From an uncultured Pedosphaera sp. (GTDB lineage: Bacteria; Verrucomicrobiota; Verrucomicrobiia; Limisphaerales; Pedosphaeraceae): a stretch of DNA of 64,000 nucleotides. Of the stretch, positions 8,261 through 15,843 are shown one piece after another (positions within the stretch are counted from its first letter, which is position 1; each line of letters starts with the position of its first letter). The DNA lies in assembly GCA_903918755.1 (NCBI GenBank), contig CAIXFN010000110.1:1-64000 (forward strand). The letters are read 5' to 3'. Made by a program: the position numbers and the translations under genes. The notes under the pieces are model-generated. The model ran no database searches. It was not told the origin of the DNA and saw only the letters and a list, made by a program, of their open reading frames with translations.

Positions 8261-8842
8261 ATGACCAAAGGCCAAACGAAAGAAACCCCCAGTCGCCATT
8301 TTTTGGCGGCCGATAAAGCTTGGGAACAGGGGGACCTGGCGCGCGCCTTTGAGTTATTCCGGCAGGGTGCGGAATCCGGCGACCCCTCGTGTTATCACAA
8401 CCTGGGGTATTTTTTTCACTGCGGCCTCCACGGGAAGCGCGACCAGAAGTCCGCCCTGCGGTGGTATCAAAAAGCCTATCAAAATGGCGAAGCCAGTGCC
8501 GCCAACAACATCGCGACCATCCACCGGCAACGCGGCGAATCGGGCCGGATGATTTGGTGGTACCGCCGGGCTCTGAAAATGGGGGACATGGAGGCGCTGT
8601 TTGACCTCGGCATGTGCTATGAAAAAGGGTTAGGTTGCGATCTTAATCTGGCGAAGGCGGCCGCCTGTTACCAAGCCGTGCTGGAATCCGATCAGGTTTC
8701 GGAAGAATGCTCGGTCCGGGCGGCGCAACGGCTGTTCCGCCTGCAGCGTCGTCGATCCCGGCCGCCAGCGGCAAAACCCGGCGCCGGCATCACTTCCCTG
8801 CGGAAGGGCGGTTCTCGCGGTCGAGTTCGTACCGCAACTTGA
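8261..8842 (+). CDS. Sel1-like repeat protein
   Basis: A 193-residue protein without signal peptide. Residues 15-150 form three to four Sel1-like/TPR helical repeats (AWEQGDLARAFELFRQGAESGDPSCYHNLGY, then similar units with A..WYQKA...G and A...LG..YE.G.G). The C-terminal 45 residues are Arg/Pro/Gly-rich and probably disordered. Sel1 repeats mediate protein-protein contacts; the partner is unknown. It starts 2 bp after the glycoside hydrolase stop, so the two are probably cotranscribed. Its 3' end overlaps the 3' end of the convergent SIMPL gene by 53 bp. Confidence 0.75.
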   Translation: MTKGQTKETPSRHFLAADKAWEQGDLARAFELFRQGAESGDPSCYHNLGYFFHCGLHGKRDQKSALRWYQKAYQNGEASAANNIATIHRQRGESGRMIWWYRRALKMGDMEALFDLGMCYEKGLGCDLNLAKAAACYQAVLESDQVSEECSVRAAQRLFRLQRRRSRPPAAKPGAGITSLRKGGSRGRVRTAT

Positions 8843-9731
8843 GATACAGGGTGAACTGCACCACGGGTTCGCCGTTGCCGGGATTGATCACGGTATCATA
8901 TCCGTTGGCGTTTAACGGGTTGAAATAGAAGGTGCGGCTTTTGCGCAAATCCTGGACCGTATACTTGGATTGGTAAGCGGAGCGCTCCACCCGTTCGCCC
9001 TCAAAGGCGGTGTAGCTCTCGTACGACTCGGAAGGATAGTAAACCCCCGGCTTGTGGGCGACCACGAGCGGCGAGGCGGCGAGATTGATACCAAAGAGTT
9101 GGCGGTACGCCGCCGCCTTGCCCTGAATGATGGCGGCGGCTTCGACGAGCAGCCGGCCCTGCACCGGGGCGGGATTCCGCACGACGTAGTCCACCTTGAT
9201 AAGGTCGAAAATCTGCTGACGCGCCGCAGCGATCACCACCCGGTCCAGCAGCGCCTTGTCACGATAATGGATCGAGACATTCTTCTTCAGTTCAAACCCG
9301 GTCAGTTCTTCCTTGGCCACGCTTTCCTGCACGCGATAACCATAAATCTTCTCCTGCGCGATGAAGTCCACGAAAACGTCGTTGCTGCCGATTCCCAGTG
9401 GCTTCAACGCCTCCCCGAACTGCTGCAGGACGGCATCCATTTTCTGGAGGCAGGCCACCGGCGTTTCGCCCGATTGCGCGAGCCCGAATACGGCGACGAA
9501 TTCATCCGCCGGCACGTTGATCAGCACGCTGGCGTCCAGAAACATCGCATTACTGCCGGCGGGCACTTCATTGGGAACGGGCAGGCGCTTTTCGCGTTCA
9601 CTCTGCTCCGGCCGCAGCCGCCCGCTCCCGTAGGGTTGGGAAAAACCAATATTGCCGCTGACCTGTGCGGGACAATTCTCCCGGGAAATCAGCAGCCCCA
9701 AAACCAGGAGGCAGGCGGGGATTTTAGTCAT
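8790..9731 (-). CDS. Exported SIMPL-domain (DUF541) protein
   Basis: A 313-residue protein. The ATG at 9731 is chosen because it directly begins a signal peptide (TKIPACLLVLGLLISRENC, AQ cleavage); the in-frame ATG at 9815 would add 28 polar residues. The Cys in that segment makes a lipoprotein possible but the lipobox is poor. The body matches the SIMPL domain: LDASVLINVPADEFVAVFGL at the first strand, LQKMDAVLQQFGEALKPLGI, the Y/F-rich middle, then AAAIIQGKAAAYRQLFG and the late E.Y..Y..F segment. SIMPL proteins of bacteria (for example YggE) are envelope proteins with unclear function linked to oxidative stress. It is transcribed divergently from clpP with 145 bp between starts. Confidence 0.78.
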   Translation of the reverse strand: MTKIPACLLVLGLLISRENCPAQVSGNIGFSQPYGSGRLRPEQSEREKRLPVPNEVPAGSNAMFLDASVLINVPADEFVAVFGLAQSGETPVACLQKMDAVLQQFGEALKPLGIGSNDVFVDFIAQEKIYGYRVQESVAKEELTGFELKKNVSIHYRDKALLDRVVIAAARQQIFDLIKVDYVVRNPAPVQGRLLVEAAAIIQGKAAAYRQLFGINLAASPLVVAHKPGVYYPSESYESYTAFEGERVERSAYQSKYTVQDLRKSRTFYFNPLNANGYDTVINPGNGEPVVQFTLYLKLRYELDRENRPSAGK

Positions 9732-9876
9732 GCGGGTACCTTGGCCCATCACCGCCTTTCCAGCAAGGTGGAAGGCAGTTTCCCGGCAAGGCCTCTCCCC
9801 CGGTGCCATACCCACACTTGACGGGCAAATGCCCCTCCGTTAGGTTGCGCTCAGATTCGATCCTTAATCAATAGCT

Positions 9877-10518
9877 ATGCAAAACTTTTTGGTACCAATG
9901 GTGGTGGAGCAGACCGGCCGCGGCGAGCGGGGCTACGACATTTATTCCCGGCTGCTGGTGGACCACATCATTTTCCTGGGCACCCCGGTGGACGACATGG
10001 TGGCGAACCTGATCATCGCCCAGTTGCTATTCCTCCAGATGAAGGATCCCAAGAAGGACATCCATCTTTATATCAACTCCCCCGGCGGCAGCGTGACAGC
10101 CGGCCTGGCGATTTATGATACCATGCAATTTCTGACCTGCGATGTGAACACCTACTGCATCGGGCAGGCGGCCAGCATGGGCGCGGTGCTCCTGGCGGGC
10201 GGGACCAAAGGCAAGCGGTTTGCCCTGCCCAATGCCAACATCATGATCCACCAGGTGCTCGGCGGCGCCGAGGGCCAGGCCAGCGACGTGGAAATCCGCG
10301 TCAAATACATGCTCAAACTCAAGGGCCGGCTGAATTCCATTCTCGCTCATCACACCGGGCGCTCCATCGAGCAGGTGGAGAAGGATTGCGATCGCGATAA
10401 TTTCATGTCCGCCGAGGAAGCCAAGGCGTACGGCATCGTGGATGAAGTCGTGCAGTCCCGGAAACAGATTCCCGGCTTGATCGAGAAAGCCGCCGCCCCG
10501 GTTGACAAGAAGGACTAA
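9877..10518 (+). CDS. clpP: ATP-dependent Clp protease proteolytic subunit
   Basis: A 213-residue ClpP, full family length. The Ser-His-Asp triad is complete: Ser100 in GQAASMGAV, His125 in NIMIHQV and Asp174 in [23 protein letters not shown] (oxyanion/substrate strand) and the N-terminal gating loop ([22 protein letters not shown]) are present. It forms the 14-subunit barrel that degrades proteins unfolded by ClpX. The clpX gene begins 9 bp downstream, so they are cotranscribed. No trigger factor gene lies upstream; the neighbour there is a divergent SIMPL gene. Confidence 0.98.
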   Translation: MQNFLVPMVVEQTGRGERGYDIYSRLLVDHIIFLGTPVDDMVANLIIAQLLFLQMKDPKKDIHLYINSPGGSVTAGLAIYDTMQFLTCDVNTYCIGQAASMGAVLLAGGTKGKRFALPNANIMIHQVLGGAEGQASDVEIRVKYMLKLKGRLNSILAHHTGRSIEQVEKDCDRDNFMSAEEAKAYGIVDEVVQSRKQIPGLIEKAAAPVDKKD

Positions 10519-10527
10519 GGCATCACC

Positions 10528-11823
10528 ATGGCCCGCCCCACCAACATCACGCTGTGCAGCTTCTGCGGGAAATCCCACGCGGAAGTGAAGAAATTGATTG
10601 CGGGGCCGGGCGTTTACATCTGCGACAACTGCGTGGTGCTGTGCAAGACCGTGCTGGACAAGGAGTTGTCCACCCAGATCCGCAAACCGCGGCCGAAGGT
10701 GAACATCCCCAAACCGGCGGAGATCAAGCGCCTGCTGGACCGTCAATGCATCGGCCAGGAGCATGCCAAGCGCACCCTGGCGGTGGCCGTCCACAATCAT
10801 TACAAGCGCATCCAGCATGAACCCGCGGGGGCCGAGGGCGAGACGCCCGAATTGCCCCCCCTGGGCCGCCACGCGGAAGTCGAGATCGAGAAAAGCAACA
10901 TCCTGATGGTGGGGCCGACCGGCTCCGGCAAGACCCTGCTGGCCCGCACCCTGGCCCAAATCCTGGACGTGCCCTTCGCCATCGCCGACGCCACGACGCT
11001 GACCGAGGCGGGCTACGTGGGCGAAGACGTCGAAAACATCATCCTGCGCCTGCTGCAAAACTCGGATTACGACGTCAAGCGCGCGCAACGCGGAATTGTT
11101 TACATCGACGAAATCGACAAGATCGCCCGCAAGACCGAAAACGTCTCCATCACGCGCGACGTCTCCGGCGAAGGCGTGCAACAGGCCCTGCTGAAGATTC
11201 TGGAAGGCACCGTCTGCAATGTTCCCCCGCAGGGCGGTCGCAAGCACCCGCAACAGGAGTATATCCGGGTGGATACCAGCAACATCCTCTTTATTTGCGG
11301 CGGCGCCTTTGTGGGGCTCGAGAAAGTCATCCAGCGACGCCTGGGCAGCCAGGTCATGGGCTTTAACGCGGTCGAACAGAACCGGCGGGTGGCCGAAGGC
11401 CACGCCCGGTTGGAAGTCCTGCAGCACATTGAACCCGAGGACTTGCTTAGTTTCGGTTTCATTCCCGAATTCATTGGCCGGCTGCCAATGATGACGGTGC
11501 TGTCCGAATTGACCGCGGAACAAATGGTTTCGATCCTCACGGATCCAAAGAATGCGCTGGTGAAGCAATTCGCCAAGCTCATGGCCATGGAAGGGGTGGA
11601 GTTGGAATTTTCTGACGACGCCCTGGCCGAACTCGCCTCCCAAGCCCTCAAGAAAGGCACCGGCGCCCGGGCGCTGCGCGGGTTGCTGGAACGCATCATG
11701 CTCGATGTGATGTATGACGTGCCCAGCAGCGAGGACGTCCTCCACGTCAAGATCACCAAGGCGGCTGTGACCGGGGCGGGCAAACCGATCATCCGGCGTA
11801 AACAGGATCAGGCCGCCGCCTGA
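10528..11823 (+). CDS. clpX: ATP-dependent Clp protease ATP-binding subunit ClpX
   Basis: A 431-residue AAA+ unfoldase. The N-terminal zinc-binding domain has Cys10, Cys13, Cys32 and Cys35 (CSFC...CDNC). The Walker A motif GPTGSGKT starts at residue 129, the pore loop region [10 protein letters not shown] follows, and the Walker B is [10 protein letters not shown]. The ClpP-contact loop region (GFNAVEQ) is short but recognisable, with IPEFIGRLP as sensor-1/arginine-finger context and [10 protein letters not shown] as sensor 2. It recognises tagged substrates and threads them into ClpP. It follows clpP by 9 bp and precedes recF by 54 bp. Confidence 0.98.
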   Translation: MARPTNITLCSFCGKSHAEVKKLIAGPGVYICDNCVVLCKTVLDKELSTQIRKPRPKVNIPKPAEIKRLLDRQCIGQEHAKRTLAVAVHNHYKRIQHEPAGAEGETPELPPLGRHAEVEIEKSNILMVGPTGSGKTLLARTLAQILDVPFAIADATTLTEAGYVGEDVENIILRLLQNSDYDVKRAQRGIVYIDEIDKIARKTENVSITRDVSGEGVQQALLKILEGTVCNVPPQGGRKHPQQEYIRVDTSNILFICGGAFVGLEKVIQRRLGSQVMGFNAVEQNRRVAEGHARLEVLQHIEPEDLLSFGFIPEFIGRLPMMTVLSELTAEQMVSILTDPKNALVKQFAKLMAMEGVELEFSDDALAELASQALKKGTGARALRGLLERIMLDVMYDVPSSEDVLHVKITKAAVTGAGKPIIRRKQDQAAA

Positions 11824-11877
11824 ACGGCGCCCGGGAAAAGGCTCGCGGACCGCGCACCTTCCCGGCAAGCTTTCGCC

Positions 11878-12957
11878 GTGCATCTGGCTCAATTGAAGCT
11901 GCGCGATTTCCGCAATTACGCGCGGTTGGATGTCAGTTTTACCCCCGGATTCCAGGTTTTTCTCGGCGACAACGCCCAGGGCAAGACCAACATTCTGGAG
12001 GCCATTTACCTTATGGCCACCCTGCGCTCCTTCCGCGGCGTGGGCGGCGCGCAGATGATCCGGCACGGCCAGAAGGGCTATTTTGTCGGCGGCACGGTGG
12101 TGGGCCAGGGGGAACGGGATATCAAAATCTACTGGTCCGCAGCCGAGCGTAAACTGAGTCTGGATCAGCAACCCGTGCGGCGCCTGACGGATTATCTCGG
12201 CGCCCTGCGCGTGGTGGTCTTCTGCACCGAAGACCTGCAACTGGTCAAAGGTCCCGGCCGCGGGCGACGAAGATTCATTGACCTGCTGCTGTCCCAAACC
12301 CATCCCGGCTACCTCACCTTGCTCCAGCGCTATGCCGGGGCCTTGCGCTCGCGCAACGCGCTGCTCAAACAACGGATGCCCGACGAAGCCGCGCTGGACA
12401 GTTTCTCCATCGAACTCGTCAAAGCCGGCGAGGAAATTATCCGCCTGCGCCACGAACTGGCGCCCAAACTATCCCCGCTGGCCCGACTGGCCTACCGGCG
12501 GGTATCCCATGACGCCGAGGAGCTGCGCCTGACCTACGCCCCGACGGTCAAAGCCGATTTCGCGGTCGAACTCGCCCAATCCCGAGCGCGCGAACGCACC
12601 TTCCGCTCGACCCTCATCGGTCCGCATCGCGACGATCTCGACTTCCGCCTGAATGACCGCCCCGCCGGGCAGTACGGCAGTGAAGGCCAGAAGCGCACGC
12701 TGGCCATCGCCCTCAAAATGGCCCAGGCGGAATACCTCACCGGCATCCATGGCTCGCCCCCCATTCTGCTGATTGATGACGTCATGGGCGAACTGGACGC
12801 CAAACGGCGGGCGGGATTCATGCCCCTCTTAAACCGCTCCGAACAGGCGCATGGCCAGGTTTTCATGACTTGCACCGAAGAAACCTGGCCGCGCGAACTC
12901 GTCCGCGACGGCCAGCGGTGGGACGTCAAATCCGGGATCCTGGCCAAAGCCGGATAA
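11878..12957 (+). CDS. recF: DNA replication and repair protein RecF
   Basis: A 359-residue RecF with a GTG start at 11878; family length is about 360-370. It shows the N-terminal LKLRDFRNY strand, the Walker A GDNAQGKTN near residue 33, the ABC-type signature region SEGQKRTLAIALKMAQ, and Walker B ILLIDDVMGELD. RecF loads RecA at gapped DNA with RecO and RecR. It usually lies by dnaN or gyrB; here it follows clpX instead, and neither dnaN nor gyrB is in the window. A hairpin at 13001-13020 probably ends this transcript. Confidence 0.96.
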   Translation: MHLAQLKLRDFRNYARLDVSFTPGFQVFLGDNAQGKTNILEAIYLMATLRSFRGVGGAQMIRHGQKGYFVGGTVVGQGERDIKIYWSAAERKLSLDQQPVRRLTDYLGALRVVVFCTEDLQLVKGPGRGRRRFIDLLLSQTHPGYLTLLQRYAGALRSRNALLKQRMPDEAALDSFSIELVKAGEEIIRLRHELAPKLSPLARLAYRRVSHDAEELRLTYAPTVKADFAVELAQSRARERTFRSTLIGPHRDDLDFRLNDRPAGQYGSEGQKRTLAIALKMAQAEYLTGIHGSPPILLIDDVMGELDAKRRAGFMPLLNRSEQAHGQVFMTCTEETWPRELVRDGQRWDVKSGILAKAG

Positions 12958-13000
12958 ACGGCGGAGCCATCGACAGCCTAAAATCCCCCCCACGAGGCAG

Positions 13001-13020
13001 AACTCCCCTCCCGGGGAGTT
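13001..13020 (+). terminator. Probable terminator after recF
   Basis: Perfect 8-bp stem (aactcccc/ggggagtt) with a 4-nt tccc loop, 43 bp after the recF stop, followed by the T-rich run gattttgatattttctt. This also separates clpPX-recF from the kdp unit. Confidence 0.7.
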
Positions 13021-13096
13021 GATTTTGATATTTTCTTAATACATTCCGCCCCCCTTTTGATTACCGGCCCGGGGCAACCCGTTCCATATTTACCTT

Positions 13097-13705
13097 GTGA
13101 ATATGGTTTATTCAGAAGGGTCGGTTTGGTTCGCCCAAACGGCGGGAGTCCCGGTGCTGGAGCGGACCCTGGCGGAAGGACTACCCCGATGGACCGCGAA
13201 AACCGGGGCGGTTGACATGGAAGCGCCCGGGAACCTCGCCGAGCAAACCCTGGTTGCCCACCAAGCCAACCTGCATCGCCGGAAAGTAATCCTGGTGCCC
13301 GTCGACTTCACCCCCGGCTCCACCCGGGTGACCGAGGCGGGGATTGAAATGGCACGAAAAATGGATGCTTTGCTGACTTTGGTCCATGCCATCCACCTGA
13401 ATTTGAGCCCGTACGGTCCGGCGAGTCCCGACCGGCTGAAAGTCGAACTTTTTCGGGAATCCGTTGCGCAAGCCGAGCCGCTGTTGCAAATGGCGCACCG
13501 CGCCGGGGTGCCGGCCACTTGCGCCATCGCGGAAGGCGCGCCCGCGGAAGTCATCACCAAACTCGCGGAACATTGGCAGGCCGCCGCCGTCATTCTGGCG
13601 CGGCCTCGCCCGGGATTCCTGGCCCGGTGGCTCGGAAAACGGACGGTGGAACGGGTCATGGAACGCGTCCGTTGCCCCGTCGTCACTTTGGCAGTCACGG
13701 AATAA
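13097..13705 (+). CDS. Universal stress protein (UspA domain), first gene of the kdp unit
   Basis: A 202-residue protein (GTG start at 13097; ATG at 13103 is the alternative). Residues 60-200 form one UspA domain: KVILVPVDFTPGS as strand 1, AGIEMARKMDALLTLVHAIH, AIAEGAPAEVITKLAEHWQAAAVILARPRPGFLARWLGKRTVERVMERVRCPVVTLAV at the end. The usual ATP-binding G-2x-G-9x-G(S/T) motif is degenerate (RPRPGFLARWLGKRTVERV), so nucleotide binding is uncertain. The first 55 residues have no known match. The next ORF begins 15 bp downstream and all following kdp genes are in the same direction, which suggests a role in potassium or osmotic stress. Confidence 0.85.
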   Translation: MNMVYSEGSVWFAQTAGVPVLERTLAEGLPRWTAKTGAVDMEAPGNLAEQTLVAHQANLHRRKVILVPVDFTPGSTRVTEAGIEMARKMDALLTLVHAIHLNLSPYGPASPDRLKVELFRESVAQAEPLLQMAHRAGVPATCAIAEGAPAEVITKLAEHWQAAAVILARPRPGFLARWLGKRTVERVMERVRCPVVTLAVTE

Positions 13706-13720
13706 TCAACTCGCAAACTT

Positions 13721-13804
13721 ATGATCGACCTTCTCTATCTGGCATTGACGGTGGGCTTCTTCGTCGCCGCCGCCGCTTACGTCGCGTTTTGCAACAAAAT
13801 CTAG
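13721..13804 (+). CDS. 27-residue single-span membrane protein upstream of kdpF
   Basis: ATG at 13721, TAG at 13802. The product begins MIDLLYLALTVGFFVAAAAY and ends CNKI: one hydrophobic helix with a short polar tail. It lies 15 bp after usp and 7 bp before the kdpF start. Short membrane ORFs of this pattern (LALT..FF......C) occur upstream of kdp genes in other bacteria, to my recollection, but have no assigned function. It could be an extra small subunit or stabiliser of KdpFABC, like KdpF. Too short for most gene finders. Confidence 0.65.
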   Translation: MIDLLYLALTVGFFVAAAAYVAFCNKI

Positions 13805-13811
13805 GAAACAT

Positions 13812-13895
13812 ATGGAAAACATTTTTGTCGGACTGATCGCGGTGGCGGTGTGCGTTTACCTCTTTTACGCCATGATCCGCCCGGAAAAATTTTAA
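13812..13895 (+). CDS. kdpF: K+-transporting ATPase subunit KdpF
   Basis: ATG at 13812, TAA ending at 13895, 27 residues: MENIFVGLIAVAVCVYLFYA then MIRPEKF. The single transmembrane helix followed by the Y-L-x-Y-A-M-I-R-P-E-K-F end is characteristic of KdpF, a lipid-like stabilising peptide of the KdpFABC complex. It starts 7 bp after the preceding small ORF and ends 16 bp before kdpA. Confidence 0.92.
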   Translation: MENIFVGLIAVAVCVYLFYAMIRPEKF

Positions 13896-13911
13896 TCAAC
13901 CACGGAAATTT

Positions 13912-15828
13912 ATGCGCAATATAGACTGGCTGCAATTGACGGCTTTTGTCGGTATCCTCCTGCTCCTTACCAAACCCATGGGGCTCTACCTGGGTCAGGT
14001 GCTGGATGCCAAGGGCAAGACCTGGCTGGACTGGCTGATCCGCCCGGGCGAACGGCTGACCTACCGGGTGCTCGGAATCAACCCCGCCGAAGAACAGAAC
14101 TGGCAGCGTTACACGCTGGCGATGCTCTGGTTCAGCCTCGTGGGCATGATCTTCAGTTATGTCATCCTCCGGGTGCAGCAGTGGCTGCCGTTGAATCCCC
14201 AGAAATTCGGGGCCCTCACCCCGCATCTGGCCTTCAACACGGCCGCCAGCTTCACCACCAACACCAACTGGCAGAGCTACGGCGGGGAATCCACCATGTC
14301 CTATCTGTCTCAGATGGTGGCGTTGACGATTCATAACTTCACCTCGGCCGCCGTCGGCATCGCCCTCGCCGCCGCCCTGGTGCGGGGCATCGCGCGGCAC
14401 ACCGCCAAGACCATCGGCAATTTCTGGGTGGATCTCGTGCGGGTGACCTATTACCTGCTGCTCCCGCTGTGCTTCATCTATGCGCTCGTTCTCGTATCGC
14501 AAGGGATGATTCAAAACTTCCAGCCGAATGCGACCGCCAAACTGACCGAGACCTATACTGTCCAGGTGGCGAAGGTGGACGACAAGGGCCAACCCGTCAC
14601 CACCAATGTCCCGGTCATGATCCAGGTGCCAAAGCTGGACGACCAGAAACAAGCGGTCCTGAGCAATGGCGCGCCGGTGCTGGTGGATGCTCCCAAGCTG
14701 GACGAGAAGGGGCAACCCGTCATGACCAACATCACCGTGATGGTGGATCAGACCATCACCGAACAATCCATTCCGGAAGGACCCATGGCTTCGCAAGTCG
14801 CCATCAAGATGCTGGGGACCAATGGCGGCGGTTACACCAACGCCAACGCCGCGCATCCCTTTGAAAACCCCACCCCGCTGGCCAACTTCCTCCAGATGCT
14901 GTCGATCTTCGCCATCCCCACGGGGCTGACGTATTACCTCGGCCGCATGACGAAGAATCAGGGTCACGGTTGGGCCGTCTGGGGCGCCATGTTCGCGCTT
15001 TTCCTCGTGGCGGCGCTGGTTTGCTGGTGGGCGGAGGCCGCCGGCAACCCCATCCATCAAAAAATGGGTATCGCTGTCGCGGACGGCAACTTTGAAGGCA
15101 AGGAGGTGCGTTTCGGCATTTTTAATTCCGCCTTGTTCGCCACGGTAACGACCGACGCGTCCTGCGGCGCCGTGAACTCCATGCATGATTCGTTCACCGG
15201 GCTCGGGGGCCTGATTCCGATGCTCAACATTCAACTGGGCGAACTGGTGTTCGGCGGCGTGGGGGCGGGCCTCTACGGCATGCTGGTGTTCGTGATTCTC
15301 GCCGTCTTTATCGCCGGGCTGATGGTGGGCCGCACGCCGGAGTATCTGGGCAAGAAAATCGGCGCCTACGAGGTAAAAGCCTGCCTCCTCTCCATGCTGG
15401 TGCTCGCGTTATCCATCCTGGGCTTCACGGCCTGGGCGGCGGTGACGGATTGGGGCAAGGCGGGTCTGAACAATAGCGGACCGCATGGTCTGTCCGAAAT
15501 TCTCTATGCCTTCACCTCCTGCACCGGCAATAACGGCAGTGCGTTCGCCGGCCTCACGGCGAACGAACCTTGGTACAACACAACCCTGGGGCTGGCCACT
15601 TTGATCGGCCGGTTCCTGATGATTGTGCCGATCATGGCGCTGGCGGGTTCCCTGGCCGGCAAGAAGATCTCGCCCCAGAGCGTGGGCACCTTCCCGGTCT
15701 CCGGTCCCACCTTCACCATTTTGCTGATCGGCACCGTGCTGCTGGTCGGGGCGCTCACCTATCTGCCGGCCCTGGCCCTCGGGCCGGTGGTGGAACATTT
15801 CCTGACTGCGCAAGGCAAACTCTTTTAA
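13912..15828 (+). CDS. kdpA: K+-transporting ATPase subunit KdpA with repeat insertion
   Basis: A 638-residue KdpA, the channel-like potassium-binding subunit of KdpFABC. It has the four pore repeats: NTAASFTTNTNWQSY (P1), MLGTNGGGYTNANAAHPFENP (P2, split here only for naming), TTDASCGAVNSMHDS (P3) and SCTGNNGSAFAGL (P4). Typical members have about 560-600 residues. The excess is an insertion of about 70 residues (roughly 214-283) in the extracytoplasmic loop before P2, made of three imperfect repeats of 20-21 residues (A/P-K-[VL]-D-[DE]-[KQ]-x-Q...). It lies 16 bp from kdpF and 15 bp from kdpB, so it is cotranscribed. Confidence 0.97.
   Translation: MRNIDWLQLTAFVGILLLLTKPMGLYLGQVLDAKGKTWLDWLIRPGERLTYRVLGINPAEEQNWQRYTLAMLWFSLVGMIFSYVILRVQQWLPLNPQKFGALTPHLAFNTAASFTTNTNWQSYGGESTMSYLSQMVALTIHNFTSAAVGIALAAALVRGIARHTAKTIGNFWVDLVRVTYYLLLPLCFIYALVLVSQGMIQNFQPNATAKLTETYTVQVAKVDDKGQPVTTNVPVMIQVPKLDDQKQAVLSNGAPVLVDAPKLDEKGQPVMTNITVMVDQTITEQSIPEGPMASQVAIKMLGTNGGGYTNANAAHPFENPTPLANFLQMLSIFAIPTGLTYYLGRMTKNQGHGWAVWGAMFALFLVAALVCWWAEAAGNPIHQKMGIAVADGNFEGKEVRFGIFNSALFATVTTDASCGAVNSMHDSFTGLGGLIPMLNIQLGELVFGGVGAGLYGMLVFVILAVFIAGLMVGRTPEYLGKKIGAYEVKACLLSMLVLALSILGFTAWAAVTDWGKAGLNNSGPHGLSEILYAFTSCTGNNGSAFAGLTANEPWYNTTLGLATLIGRFLMIVPIMALAGSLAGKKISPQSVGTFPVSGPTFTILLIGTVLLVGALTYLPALALGPVVEHFLTAQGKLF
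14569..14754 (+). repeat. Three tandem 60-63-bp coding repeats inside kdpA
   Basis: Units begin near 14569, 14629 and 14692 with aaggtggac, aagctggac and aagctggac, respectively. Each encodes K-[VL]-D-[DE], a Gln, then a T/S-N segment and a P/T-V-[ML] ending. They form the extra extracytoplasmic loop of KdpA. Confidence 0.75.
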
Positions 15829-15843
15829 CCAACTGGAATTACC

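Noticed and set aside
10027-12453. 808-codon open frame on the minus strand opposite clpP, clpX and recF
   Set aside because: It lies wholly antisense to three well-supported genes and its product is a His/Gln/Gly-rich sequence with no family pattern. Long antisense frames are expected in GC-rich coding DNA.
12958-13096. Possible potassium or c-di-AMP riboswitch before the usp-kdp unit
   Set aside because: Only a short terminator-type hairpin is seen; the region is too short and lacks the conserved ydaO or ykkC-type elements.
13801-15234. 477-codon minus-strand open frame opposite kdpF and kdpA
   Set aside because: Shadow frame; kdpF and kdpA are certain.
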